Assembly: GCA_010909165.1 (NCBI GenBank)
Contig: MU008200.1
Coordinates: 433,724 to 497,723 of the forward strand
Reading direction: 5' to 3'
Source of the DNA: Anthoceros angustus
Lineage: Eukaryota; Streptophyta; Anthocerotopsida; Anthocerotales; Anthocerotaceae
Length of the DNA: 64,000 nt
Position 1 is the first letter of the stretch, and every line of letters starts with the position of its first letter. This document shows, in pieces, positions 11,270 to 21,821 of this stretch. Below the pieces are notes generated by a model. It did no database searches and was not told the DNA's origin. It worked only from the letters and a program-made list of their open reading frames with translations. The translations under genes were made by a program, and so were the position numbers.

Positions 11270-12600
11270 CTATGCTCGAATATGGAGGTTCCTGCCACTC
11301 TGAAGGTGGAGGTCTCTGCCTGAGTGGGCGGCGTGGGCGGCATACGCATCCGGAGGAGGATGCAGAACAGCGTGCTCAGCAGGTGAGCGGGGCATAAGCA
11401 AATCATCAACTGGATCTGGTAAGGTCTCTGCTGCTGCTGCATTTTGAACATGGTCTTCATCCTCAAACATGGCATTGAGCCGTAATGGATCGGGATCTAA
11501 GAAAGGTTCCTCTGTTGCAGCTGGTTGCACAGGCCCCTGTGCAGGGTCATTAGCAAATGGAGGATCCATCCCTACAAGCTCAAAGTCATCAGCTCCTGTA
11601 TCCCCAGCTGGTACAACAGGAACTACACCATCAGCATCTAGGGGATACAAGGACAAGAGACCTGTGACTCCTTCAACACTAGTGGAATCATCTGGAGGGG
11701 ATGAATTGCTCTCATCAATTGGAGTAGGCTGCAGAGATTCCAGGAAAGTAACGCTACGTGCAAGGACTGGTTGATGAGAAACAGGATCAACGAGTTTGTA
11801 GGCTTTTACAGTCTCACTGTAGCCAACAAACACTAGTCGTTTTGATCTGTCATCTAATTTTCGGCGTTTCTCAGCAGGAACATAAGCATAGGCTTTAGAG
11901 CCAAAGATCCTGAGGTGGAGAAGACTAGGCTTGCGCTTCCAGAAAAGTTCAAACGGTGTCTTGGCAGCAAGAGAGCTTGTGGGCAGCCTGTTGAGGATAT
12001 ATGTAGAAGTCACAACGGCTTCTGCCCAGTAAGGAGATGGGAGGCCTGACCACAACAACATGGCTCGAGTCATGCCCATCAAGGTCTGGTTCTTGCGTTC
12101 AGCAACACCATTCTGTTGCTGCGTATAGGGCACAATTAGTTGGTGAATTATGCCCTGTTCAGTGAATAGGTTAGAGAAAGACTGATTAACAAACTCTGTC
12201 CCATTGTCAGATCGAAAGATTTTGAGCAAGCAGCCTGTTTGACGCTGTGCTGTGAGGAGCCAGTCTTGAAACAAGGGAAAAGTTTCCTTCTTTCTCTTCA
12301 TGGGAAATGTCCATGTGAACCTGTTGTAATCGTCTGTGATAGTGAAATAATAGTCTGCCCCTCCAAGGGAAGAAACCTGAAGGCGGCCAGAGATGTCGGC
12401 ATGGACCAATTCGAGCAGCTGTGAGGATCTTTGTGTGGGGCCAGTAGGAAAGGGCAACTCCTTCTGTTTAGCGAGAGCACAAGTTTCACAAAGTGGCAAC
12501 TCCTTCAAACAGGTAGGTAAGGGCTCACGATAGCAATTGGTCTTGCTAAGGGATGCCAGAGTCTATTTATTAACATGTCGACTGGCATGCCAGATTCTTT
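11270..12600 (-). pseudogene. copia 1 integrase and acidic linker
   Basis: The gag-pre-integrase zinc region (TLASLSKTNCYREPLP, then LPLCETCALAKQ) is split by a stop near 12566. From 12508 the frame is open to 11270. HADISGRLQV supplies the first catalytic Asp, FRSDNGTEFVNQ the second, and QQNGVAERKNQT the catalytic Glu. WAEAVVTSTYILNRLP, LRIFGSKAYAYVP and FVGYSETVKAYKL are the usual C-terminal blocks. The last 130 residues are acidic and Pro-rich, as in copia integrase-RT linkers. A frameshift near 11260 separates this from RT. Confidence 0.9.
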
Positions 12601-13115
12601 GTTTAGGCGTCGAGTTATCTACACTATAGAATAAGCTGATGCACTGTTGCACAGGCGGTGAAATCCAGACGATACAAGTCGTGCTCCGGCAGTGCATGAA
12701 ATGCACAAACAGATGGGGAGTTTAGCCTAGAAAAGCAGCAGGATCCCTCATGAACGTGAAACTATTGATTTGAGCAACTGCTTTCGGGCGAGTTCTTGGC
12801 CATTCTAGGGACATACAGAACATCAGTCAAGGTTAGAATGGAGCCATCACTTAGTCTAAAATTGCAAGAACCCTGTCCTAGAATCTGTAGACTTGTAGTA
12901 TTTTGTTCATCACCAAGATATACCCGATCTATATTAGAGTTAGGGATGAGGGATGCAAACAAGTTCATCCGGATGTGAAATTATGTGGCCGAATCCAGTA
13001 CCAAGTTGCCTTGTCACCTGTTAAGGTAGAGGCAAAGCATGATCTAGCTGTTGGTTTGTGGGTATCTCAGTTGTCCTTCACGGGCCTTGGCGGAAAAGAG
13101 CAGGAAGGTTTTGTG
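12601..13115 (-). pseudogene. copia 1 protease remnant
   Basis: From about 12968 to 12762 the frame has VYLGDEQNTTSLQILGQGS and TLTDVLYVPRMAKN, matching the second half of copia aspartic proteases. The catalytic D-S/T-G block just upstream (about 13010-12990) is damaged: the expected WYLDSGATxH reads as WYWIRPHNF in the corresponding frame. The protease is therefore inactive. Confidence 0.7.
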
Positions 13116-13997
13116 GCTCTGGCTTTCTTCTTTCGACAATCCCTAGCCCAGTGACCAGGAATACCGCACCAATTGCAGTTTCCTGTTCGTTTGGATGAGG
13201 AGGTTCCTGCATCAGGAAGGGCCGTCATGGCGGGCGTCAGTAAGGTAGTATGTCCATGTTTACCTCGTGGAGCCCCTCGTCCACGGAAGGCGATCGGCCT
13301 CTATCGGCTTTGGTTAGATAGGACCGATATCGGCCTGCTGCTCTTCACGGAAGAGCACCAATCACCTCGTCTAAGGTGAGTGTCGTATTCGCCCGGCTCC
13401 GTGACCATAGCTGTCGATGGGGCGTTGTGTCTTGAGGGCAAAAGATTGGTAACTGGGTGGCAAGCTAGTGAGCAATTAAGCAATCACATCCACCTCATCC
13501 ATAACAATACCAAGGGAGGTAAGCTGGGCTCGAAGGTGTCGGAGCTTGCTGGTGTGAGCAAGCACTTTGTCTCCTTCTCTCATTTTGAGTCCATAAAATT
13601 CCATACGAAGAGTACAGAGTGTGAGAACGTTATTTATTTTATACTGACTTTCTAGTTGTGCCCAGATTTCACTGGCCTTGGTGAGGAATTCAATCTATGG
13701 TATGAGCTCCTCAGTCAAGCCAGAAACAAGGAGGGCAATGCCTATGTTGTTAGCATGATCCCATTTGTCTCTGTCGCCCTGGAGTGCTGTGGTGGCAGGT
13801 TCTGGAATGGAACCATCAATGACGCCCCAGACTCCTCTAGCCAACAAAGTCGATTTCATCCTCACTCTCCACACCTCATAACGCTGACCATTAAACCTGT
13901 CCTTTTCTTTGAGCTCTAAAGTGAAGACAGGGTGGTAGGATCCAGTTGGTACAGGTGGTGTAGGTGGCGGAGGAGGAAGAGGAGGGGACTGAGCCAT
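13116..13997 (-). pseudogene. copia 1 gag with zinc knuckle
   Basis: Copia gag forms the particle and binds element RNA. It starts MAQSPPLPPPPP (13997) with a proline run, then LKEKDRFNGQRYEVWRVRM, the typical copia gag entry motif, and GVWGVIDGSIPEP. A stop near 13697 follows LTEELIP; later frames give MEFYGLKMREGDKV and LLTSLPPSYQSF. The zinc knuckle at 13177-13136 is intact (CNWCGIPGHWARDC, CX2CX4HX4C) and is followed by a lysine run. Several stops make it a pseudogene. Confidence 0.85.
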
Positions 13998-14130
13998 GGT
14001 ACATAGGCTGGTAGGCTAATCTGTGGATCCGCCTGTCTAGGGGTGTGGTAATGAGAGAGCCACAGTGAAGCTTTGAAGGAGGTCACGAAACGACATGTCG
14101 ACTTCGAAACGCTACTTTAAACAGGTATTA

Positions 14131-14222
14131 ATGTGAAACCCTAACTCCAATGTGCCCTTTCACGTGAACCGAAACCCTAACTCCAATGTGCCCTTTCACG
14201 TGAACCGAAACCCTAACTGTCC
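14131..14222. repeat. 36-bp tandem repeat with telo-box motif
   Basis: About two and a half copies of a 36-bp unit run from GTGAAACCCTAACTCC to AACCCTAACTG. Each includes AAACCCTAA, the plant telo-box sequence, and CACGTG at the unit boundary. The array lies in the copia 1 leader, and its left edge contains the stop codon of the leader ORF's last frame. Confidence 0.85.
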
Positions 14223-14653
14223 TGAACCGATTTTTTAGGAACAGGAAGCAAGGTTGGGAGGAACATCCCCACATCAGGCCGTACAAGAGAAATTGTCGTA
14301 TCTGGTTGGCTCACAAGATCGGTTTGCCTCAATTCCTTGAAGAGAAGCTCCACGCGCCCATTTGTTTCTGCAGAAAGTGAATCAAGTCTTGTGATTACTC
14401 TTGAATTCTGCACCATGGAATGGTGACCCTGTCTGGCCAGAACCTGGAGCAGAATATTCTGAAGATCATTGATGCGCCAAATTAGATATCTAAGAGCAAC
14501 AGCAATTTCTGGTAACTGTGAAGGGTCAATATCCAATTCGTGTGTTTCTGGTCCAGCACTATCTTCGTGCTGAGGTTCAATCAAATTGGCTTGACAACTG
14601 CACATTACGGCGGATGGGCCTTGATTCTGACGACCTCGCCTTCGTGAAGGCAT
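14213..14653 (-). CDS. copia 1 leader ORF, coiled-coil protein upstream of gag
   Basis: This is an uninterrupted 146-residue frame between the primer-binding site and gag, starting with a true ATG as MPSRRRGRQ. After a basic start it has a neutral-to-acidic stretch, then a helix-forming segment with regularly spaced Leu/Ile/Val (LRYLIWRINDLQNILLQVL and ITRLDSLSAETNGRVELLF), consistent with a coiled coil. No database-type domain is recognisable to me. Comparable frames occur at the same place in copia 3, 4 and 5. Function unknown; an accessory particle or RNA-binding protein is a guess. It is the only intact frame in copia 1 besides long pol stretches. Confidence 0.6.
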   Translation of the reverse strand: MPSRRRGRQNQGPSAVMCSCQANLIEPQHEDSAGPETHELDIDPSQLPEIAVALRYLIWRINDLQNILLQVLARQGHHSMVQNSRVITRLDSLSAETNGRVELLFKELRQTDLVSQPDTTISLVRPDVGMFLPTLLPVPKKSVQDS

Positions 14654-15131
14654 TTCCAGAAATTAGTGATTTAGAAAATAGGTTCATAATTTTCCAAAAC
14701 TCGGTAATTTTATGTGTTGAAAAACATTGTGTGCAGGAGGGGTAGCTGGAGCTTGAGCAGACTTCCACAATTATTCTGAAATAATTGTGTGACTTTGCTG
14801 AAGTCCCTGTTACTCTTCCTGGACATCAATTTCATATTGTAATAAAATTATATTTTGCAATTCCTGAAATTCCTAATGCGATCACGCATAGAATCCCTCA
14901 TGCGATTGCACAGCGGAATTTGTATTTGATAGGATCGAAAGGTTGAAAACGAGACTTGTCCAAACTCTGAGATTCAACCTCTCTGACGACACAATGGATT
15001 GCTTTATCATAGCTACCATTGAACGCAAGATGATACCAATCCATCAATAAAAAAAATAATAGCCTCAATCCAAGGATAAAGGTATCTAGCTAATGAGGAT
15101 CTAGTAGTCATCCTTGCGTGGTCGTCAAGAG
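14654..15131 (-). other. copia 1 untranslated leader
   Basis: This AT-rich stretch lies between the primer-binding site and the leader ORF. I see no gene in it. Confidence 0.6.
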
Positions 15132-15147
15132 CAGAGCTCTAATACCA
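15132..15147 (-). promoter_or_regulatory. copia 1 primer-binding site
   Basis: The minus strand reads TGGTATTAGAGCTCTG directly after the 5' LTR. Copia elements prime with initiator methionine tRNA at TGGTATCAGAGC; this site differs by one base. Confidence 0.85.
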
Positions 15148-15361
15148 TGTTCGGAATGAACCATGGTCAGAGTGCACGAGGGACAAGAGAATATGATTTT
15201 ATTCAGAATGCAATGACAACAACAATAAATGCAGAGTCTTAGTGTGTTTATAAAACCGTCCACCTAGGTGACCCTTCGCTAGATGACTCTTGGAAAAATA
15301 ACCTAAGTATATCTAACCTAAGGGTAAATCCCTAAGCGGGTAAGATTAAACCCTCTTAACA
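15148..15361 (-). repeat. copia 1 5' LTR (214 bp)
   Basis: On the minus strand it begins TGTTAAGAGG and ends CCGAACA, giving TGTT...AACA terminal inverted bases. It is directly followed by the primer-binding site. No second copy is seen in the window. Confidence 0.75.
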
Positions 15362-16116
15362 TATATGGCCTGCATTTCCTGGTCTCCTCTGCGCTCCTCA
15401 TGTGAGGGAAAATCCCCCACCTCCAGCAATCCCACCGGTGCTGCCTCCACTCCTTCAATCCTTGGCCCTGGTGCGCTTGAGGAGGTTTGCCCTCCCATTG
15501 TTTTCCTCAAGGCAAAGGGCAAAGGCCTCTCCAAGTTTGGCCTAAGGTGGATGATTTCAAAAGGATGTCAAGCATCCTCAAGCTCCTTGCTGGTCAAGAG
15601 CCCCTCCGTCTCCCACAAGTGCACTAAGTCGGTGTTGAGGTAGCATGGCCTTGCTCCTCCTTCATCCATTGTGTTGGGCTTAAGAAGCTTCTCCCTATGA
15701 TGGATGTAAGCCTCATACATAATGGTCCCCCAATCCGGCTTGGCTCCCTGAGCGATCTTCCATAAGAATTGCAGAAAATTGGTACTGAAGTAAGAGGTGC
15801 GCTGATAATTTACCAATCCCAAGACAATCTTGGCAAAGAGCCTCCACTTCAGCTCCTTGATGCTATCCGTCTTCCATCCGTTCTTGGTGTGGGCCTTCAT
15901 CCCTCCGTCCATCAAATCCAAGACTTCCTATGGGATTTCCGAAGTGGAAATTCTCTTCCCCACGTTCCTCCTCTCGAGGAGAGCAATTCCTAAGCTCTCC
16001 TCCTCCGGACTGCCATAAACTTGACGAATACTCTGGACTATCCGGATGAGATCGGTCAAGACATTCCCTTCGCGGCCAGTGGGGCTACCTCCAGGTGATG
16101 GAGGTTGATGAAACAC
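15362..16116 (-). pseudogene. family B middle domain, minus copy 1
   Basis: This is the best-preserved copy of the domain. Segment 16116-15928 reads GREGNVLTDLIRIVQSIRQV and PEEESLGIALLERR. After one stop, segment 15921-15568 is open for 117 residues with KAHTKNGWKTDSIKELKW, AKIVLGLVNYQRTSYFSTNF, WGTIMYEAYIHHREKLL and LLTSKELEDA. A final piece (15534-15346) includes GLLEVGDFPSHEERR and is cut by the 5' LTR of copia 1 at 15361. The run of aromatic and positively charged residues looks like a folded gag-type domain, but I cannot name it. Confidence 0.55.
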
Positions 16117-16453
16117 TCCTCAATCGGCTCCAAATTGGTGTAGGCCATTGGCGGCCATACACCCATCCCAATTGGATGTTCTCCTCTTCCGCCCACTGCC
16201 TAAAATCCACCAAATCGCGGGGGTTGAGCTGCCCTGCGAAGCAAGTGAATTGTGGCATCTTAAAATCGCCTCCTCTCGGCGGCGCAGCTCCTACTACTGG
16301 CTTCTTGCCTCTGCCTGCACCTGAGGATGAGCCCTTGGCGGGCGCCTCCTTCCCCTTGCCCTTAGCAGCTCGAGGCATGGCTGCCACTTTCCACTTTGGC
16401 TCGGCAAAAAAGTCCCCAATTGCAAGCTCTCGCCTTCTAGTGCCTCGGCCCAA
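16085..16453 (-). pseudogene. family B N-terminal protein, minus copy 1
   Basis: The ATG at 16378 starts MPRAAKGKGKEAPAKG, a Lys/Ala/Pro-rich basic leader. It continues through a Gly-rich stretch to FKMPQFTCFAGQLNPRDL, VDFRQWAEEENIQLGWVYG and QWPTP. The frame is open upstream to 16453, but without an ATG. A frameshift near 16130 separates it from the middle domain. Comparison with the plus copy at 3733-4010 shows the same order. It lies downstream of an LTR-like leader (16454-17520), as expected for the first protein of an LTR element. Name and function are unknown. Confidence 0.55.
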
Positions 16454-17230
16454 GAATTCTCCTGGAAAGCAACTGCATCACAACCTCAAGGTTAGCCAGC
16501 TTCCACTCCTTCTTCTCTTCTTCTTCTCCAACATGCAAAGGCGCCTCTACCAAATTGCTTGCGCCTTCTGACTCTTCCTTCAATTTCGTTCTTTGCTTCA
16601 CACTTTGGTGCGTCGCCTTCGCCGCTCCCTCGGCACCTCGGCAATTCTGCGGCCTCTCGCTTCTGCGGTGGCGACTTCCATTTCACTCCTTTCCCTTTCT
16701 AGCCCTCTGGAAATGCAGGCTGGGTTTCTCCCTTTCTTGACTCGCGTCGACCTTCCTCTTGTTATGGCGGCGATGGCGATGGCGCCTCTTACTTTCCAGC
16801 AGCTCAGGCAAACAAAGTCACTCCCCAATTGCAAGCTCTCTCGCCCTTCTAGTGCCTCAGCCCAAGAATTCTCCTGGCGGAAAGCAACTCTGTCACACAA
16901 CCTCAAGGTTAGCCCTGGCTTGCTTCCCACTCCCTTCTTCTCTTCTTCTTCTCCAACATGCAGGCGCCTCTACCAAATTGCTTGCGCCTTCCTGGTGACT
17001 CTTCCCTTCAATTTCGTTCTTTGCTTCCACACGCGTCGCCTTGCCGCTCCCTCGGCACCTCGGCAATTGCGGCGCTGCGGCCTCTCGCTTCTGCGGTGGC
17101 GACTTCCTGCATTCACTCCTTTTCCCTTTCCTGCCTCACTGCAGGCTAGGGTTTCTCCCTTTCTTCACTCGCGTCTGACCTTCCTCTTGTTATAGCGGGC
17201 AGCGATGGCGATGGCAGCCTCCCTTTCCTT
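16416..17230. repeat. about 410-bp tandem duplication in the family B leader
   Basis: Two adjacent copies share long blocks. CCAATTGCAAGCTCTC occurs at about 16418 and 16828, and CTACCAAATTGCTTGCGCC at about 16544 and 16968. CTCGGCACCTCGGCAATT occurs at about 16629 and 17050, and TTCCTCTTGTTAT at about 16752 and 17182. The copies differ by small indels. The plus leader near 3300-3640 appears to have a single copy. Confidence 0.8.
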
Positions 17231-17520
17231 CTCCTTCTTCTTCCTCTTACGCTCCAGCTCCAGTCCTTCGCGAAGTGAAGATGCCTCAGTTCGGAGGGAG
17301 AGTTGGCGCTGCCTAAACTGGACTTTGCCCTTCTTAGATGGTTGCCACCTGGAGGCCCCTCCACCCTAGATTGGATCTACCATTCTAAATTACCTATCCC
17401 CTTATCCTATTTTGGCTTTTAACTAATTGTTTCTTAATCTAATCGCAAAACCCCCTATTTAGCCTATTTATCTAATTCCCTATTGGCAGGCATATATAGT
17501 GAGTATGCCTTTTGAGGACC
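16454..17520 (-). repeat. LTR1-related leader, minus copy
   Basis: The reverse complement shares ACTATATATGC, CAATAGGGAAT, CAATCTAGGGT and GCGTAAGAGG with the plus leader at about 3125-3330. It leads into the family B start at 16378. The LTR ends are not visible. Confidence 0.5.
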
Positions 17521-18190
17521 ACGGACTCTCCCTCTAGGTAGGAAATGGGTCAGGTTTTTGTTTTTTTTCGTAGGCGTGGAGCAGGAAATAAGGCGGAAAG
17601 GAAGAAATAAGTCCGGAATACTCAGATTGCCTTCTTGGTAAGTTTGAAGGACTCCGGAGCACACTCCCGGGAGGAGCTCACGGGCTCGCTACAAGGGGGA
17701 GGCGGGGGGTGGGTCGGACCGCCTCGAGTGTAGGGTCGGTCAGGACCACCTCGGAGCAGGCCAGGATAAGTCGCCAAGTAAAGTAACAGGAGTCCGATGT
17801 TTGCGGTAAATGGGGCCGTGGATTCTTGAGAGGTGAGCAGGCATCACCGAGAACCGGGGATGCGTGCAGGCACTTGTGGCGTTATAAGCAGTATTCAGCT
17901 TTGATGCAGTAGCGCGGTAGCAAAGGCCTTCGTCTGTGGCCATCAAGCCCGAGTAAGGCGGGCGTAAAGCGGGAGTAAGCCATACGAGGCCTCGGCACAG
18001 CAGTTCACAGGCGTGAGCCGCCCTTTTGCTTGGCCCGGTTACTCTCGGCGTTGCGACGGGCGGTCATTCCTCCCAACGACCTCGCGACGGTTCTCGCAGT
18101 CTCTCGCGCTCAGGCACCCACTCTGGCGTTGTCTTTTCGAGCGCCCAAGCACCCTCACACGTAGCTCGTCATTGGGGTTGGAGCGACCGG
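17521..18190 (+). other. possible leader or LTR of element C
   Basis: This GC-rich sequence before the first gag-like frames of element C shows no clear gene, no convincing primer-binding site and no second LTR copy. Confidence 0.3.
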
Positions 18191-19403
18191 CGCGGTGGCA
18201 GAGGAACATAAGGCGGATGAGCTTCAAGCCCCAACAGCGGAACAGGAGGAGCGTGGCAATGGGGCCCAAGAAGGTGGCGGAAGCGTGGGAGCCCTGGCGT
18301 CTGGTAGAACGCAACAACGTCACCAAGCGCTACCCAGACTTTGGCCCGTGGCTGGAGGAGGCGGAGGAGCTCGTGGAGGCCCAGCACTGGATATTTTCAG
18401 TTATAGGACTACGTTGCCTAGTCAGGGAGTATGCGGGAAGATGTTAGCGGCCAACAGGAGTCGCTCAAGAACTGCAGGAGGATCGGGGAGGTGGACGTGG
18501 AAGTCTAAGGCGGTCTATAGCGAGTCCGGCCGGAGGAGTAGGGGAGTAAGGGGCTGAAGGTGAGGGAAGGTGGGCGGCGAGGCGGCCCTTTTGCGACCAG
18601 GGACACAGCGATCCTCCAATGGTGGCTGATGTCGGACCTCTGAAGAGGAGGTTCTGACGATGGCGAAAATCATTGTCCACTGGAATATGCTCACCAAGGT
18701 GGACCACCTTGGTGATAATCTGCTGGTGTTCCTTCATGCCTTCTGAGGAGGAAAAGCATGAGGAAGGATCATCTTGGAATCAATCAGAGCCAAGAAGTTG
18801 AGGCGAAGCCACCTCCCGTCCAGGCGTTGTGCGTTCATCATCCATGTGTGGGGGCACATGAACCTCCTGAAGGAGGAGGAAGAGGAGCGGGCGCTACGAA
18901 AGGGGCTAGCCGCCCTACCAGAGGCGGAGCGTGAAGGAAAAACGCAGGAGGCTGAGGCCCGTCCGGTCCGGACCAAGCGGGTCCGAGAGGAGGACGACTG
19001 GGAGGGGATTCCGGACTCTATACGTCTGGAACGGACCCCCTCGCCACCCAGGGAGGTGTGGGAAGACATTCCCGCTTCTCTCCTCTTGGTTCCCCCACCG
19101 GAGCACCCTGCGCAGGAGGAGGCGACCATTACAGGCGGAGTCATGACGCCAGCAGCCAACAACGACTCAGCCCATCGAACCCCACCCCGACTCGGGAAGC
19201 GAGAGGCGGAAGGCGCCTACCAACGCAGCCTGTGCCGGGCCTTTATCTCCCTACCAACTGAGGGCGGGAAGTGGAGGAGGCGTGGCGGCGCGGAAAGACG
19301 CTGCCTGTGGAGTTGGAGGCACCGCGCACTGCCCGAGCCTGCCCCTGTCCCAACCGGGAGGGCAAGAGGGCTGTTCCGGACCTTCACCACCTCCGAGCCC
19401 TAG
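18191..19403 (+). pseudogene. element C gag-like region
   Basis: Broken frames encode VAEAWEPWRLVERNNVTKRY and PWLEEAEELVEAQHW (about 18270-18390). From 18774 an open 209-residue frame has FIIHVWGHMNLLKEEEEER, then Glu/Arg-rich helix and DDWEGIPDSI. I do not recognise the family. The charged composition, the position upstream of further coiled coils, and the LTR-like sequence beyond them suggest the gag region of an LTR element. Stops between the pieces indicate decay. Confidence 0.4.
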
Positions 19404-21249
19404 CCAAGAAGGCGGAGAAGGAGCTAGCTGACCAAGAGGGCCAAGAAGAAGGGAGGTCCGAAACACTCGGGACCTGAGGGTCCCGACAGTCGGAGCCTGG
19501 CCTGACTCCTTCTGACTGCAGATGGCGATCCTTAACGGACGGAGATGCCCGCACTGGGACTTTCTCGGGTGTCTCTCTATGGAGGAAACACGACGGGTTT
19601 TGGCTACCGTCATGGATTTTGGGAGGCTTAGTCTGCGAACATGGAGAAGACCAAAGAAGTGGAGGCCACCACGACTTGATGGTGGAGAGCCTGTAAGGTG
19701 TAGAGCACCAAGCGCGAAGAAGGCGGAGTCCCTCGCAAGGATCGAGGAGGAGAAGCGCCGGCGGAGAGAGAGGCCAGGTCCGATCAACAGATCAAGTAGA
19801 TCCTTCAGCGGCAAAGTGTGCGAGAGGCCCAAGCACGGGCTGAAGACCTTTGCAGACGGAGGGAAGTAGCGAGAGGAGCCTGGAGGAGGCCCGAGGACAA
19901 GCGAGCGGGGACCGCCGAAAGGCTCGGCAGAACAACACCAAGCCGGGAGGCTGTGAAGGCGGCGCGGAGGCGGACGGCTAAAACCGACGGACCATTACCG
20001 CCAGACAGGGAGGAGGAAACGGGCATGCCACGCTAACCGAAGGCCGAGCAAACCGCCGCAGAAAGGGGTACATGGCCGAGTGGGGAGAAGGAGGCCAAGA
20101 ATCGGGAGATGGAGGATCTCCGGACCCGCCATACGGAAACGAGGAGGCACGGCAGAAATGGAGGACCGCAAGGAAACCTTGAGCTATGCCTCAAGACAGT
20201 TAGCGGCATGGAGCCCTCCAGGGAGTGATCGCGGACCATGAGCGGGAGATAGGGCGGCTCCAGCTCTGTTTGAGGGTGGAGGAGAGTTGGCGGCGATCCA
20301 AGAAGTTGGACATCGCCGAGTTGAAGAAGAAGCTGGGGAAAGCCAGGAGCCAGGCGGAGATGCCGGACCGCCTGGAGAGGGAGATGGCGGACCTCCGGGC
20401 AAGGATGAACGGAGGGGAGAAGGCTCTGAGAGAGGAGCAAAAGCTGCTTGTCCTAGGTGCGGAGGCGTAGGGAGGAACGCAGCTCCATGGCGGCAAAATT
20501 TGGTCGAGCTACAAAACGGAGGAGGTGGAGGTGGCGAGGAGGCTGCGAGGGAAGTGATGGAGGCCTCCTTGGTGGCCTCACAGACTCTTCCCGTCTTGGT
20601 GGCCAGATGCAGCAGGGGCGGGCCAACAAAACCGCCCGGTGCCGGAGCACCCTGGCGAAGGGAGTGTAGGGTGCTCGGGCGCACGTGGAGGAGGCAATCC
20701 AACAAGTCGACTCCGACTTTGCCTTCTACCACGCGGAACTCCTCAAAGCTCTGGAGGTCCTGCGTCAACCACTGACTATGACCGGACCTCCCGGGAGGGA
20801 TCCAGGAGGAGGGATGAAGGCCCCAGTGATAGCAGAGACCATTCGGCGGCGCGAGTAGCGGGGAAGGGGCCAGTGGAGGCAGGACATGGCGGACACCACC
20901 TGGGCCCAGGTAAGTCTTCCCCACTTGCCACGGAAGGAAGGGAGGGGGGCCTCGAGAGGGCCATAGAAGGAGAAGTCCTGGAGGACTTGGAACGACGTGG
21001 GGGTCCGGTGGGAGAGGATGGACACCCGAGGAGTCCGCAGGGAGAAGAAGTCCAAGGACACAGTCCCGGACCACGAGATCCGGACTCAGAATAGGCCGGA
21101 CCGAGGTCCATTGCAGATGAGACCGGACCCCAAGGTCCGGCTCAAGTCCCGACCTCGAGGCGGACGCGACGGAATCCAGTGGGGCAGGCGGGAAAGTCCT
21201 CACCCACCGCTAGGAGGCAACCTCCTGGGGCCCGGGCAGGGGCCCACGG
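19404..21249 (+). pseudogene. element C coiled-coil region
   Basis: Arg/Glu/Lys-rich frames run to the copia 2 insertion. The clearest is at 20225-20470: MIADHEREIGRLQLCLRVEE, then KLDIAELKKKLGKARSQAEM and REMADLRARMNGGEKALREE, an obvious coiled-coil pattern. Others (19522-19869, 19818-20036) are similar in composition. No RT, RNase H, protease or integrase motif is visible in element C. The long antisense frames here are composition artefacts of GC-rich sequence. Confidence 0.45.
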
Positions 21250-21514
21250 TGAAGGAATAATTATTGTTTATGAGTTGACTCATGCTAGGGTTAGGTTATC
21301 TTAGTTTAGTTAACTTATCTGATGTGTAAACTAGGTCTAGTCACCTAGTACCCTTTCGGTAAGGTTGTGACTCTTACGAGTAGACGTAACACTTGGTATC
21401 TTAATTAGGTTGTTTTAAGCATAAGCAAGTTACTCTTTATTTGATCTTTCAATTCAATCAACAATGTAATTGTGTTTTATATAATTTAGTTATCCAATTC
21501 ACATAAAATCTTCA
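21250..21514 (+). repeat. copia 2 5' LTR (265 bp)
   Basis: The ends TGAAG...CTTCA form a 5-bp inverted repeat. By eye it differs from the 3' LTR by about seven substitutions and a few small indels. Confidence 0.9.
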
Positions 21515-21528
21515 TGGTATCGAGCAGG
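21515..21528 (+). promoter_or_regulatory. copia 2 primer-binding site
   Basis: TGGTATCGAGCAGG follows the LTR directly. It matches the initiator-tRNA-Met site TGGTATCAGAGC with one base missing. Confidence 0.75.
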
Positions 21529-21821
21529 ATAGATGGAGATGCATCTAGTATGCACACACAAATTTTCTGCATTAGAAGATGTGCGAAAGATGTGTTTTAT
21601 TATTGTTTTGAATAATAACATGTTCTTGAAAAGGAACTTTTAAAGAAACATCAAGAAATGAATTTTGTGTTTCTCTTTAAAAATCTATACAAATTCTTGC
21701 TGCATTAGGTAGCCATTCTAGCGTGCATTCATTGAATTGCTCCCTTGAGCAATTGCAATGAACATACACTAGAAACGCCAATGGGCAAAATTATATATAG
21801 AAAAATACAAAGAAATATAAG

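Larger units (their letters stand above)
9430..15361 (-). mobile_element. Ty1/copia element 1 (minus), lacking its 3' LTR
   Basis: The order on the minus strand is 5' LTR (15361-15148), primer-binding site, leader ORF, gag with zinc knuckle, protease remnant, integrase, RT, RNase H. Integrase before RT defines copia. After the pol stop at 9624 about 190 bases follow and then family B sequence. No sequence like the 5' LTR appears there, so the 3' end is truncated or was exchanged. GGAAACAGGGAGGG (about 9503-9516, minus) may be the old polypurine tract. Confidence 0.88.

Noticed and set aside
14131-14222. CRISPR-like array
   Set aside because: The units are contiguous tandem repeats without unique spacers, and the context is a plant retrotransposon.
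20184-21203. 339-residue minus-strand frame
   Set aside because: Pro/Ser/Leu-rich composition in GC-rich DNA, no domain, opposite to the coiled-coil frames of element C; a shadow frame.
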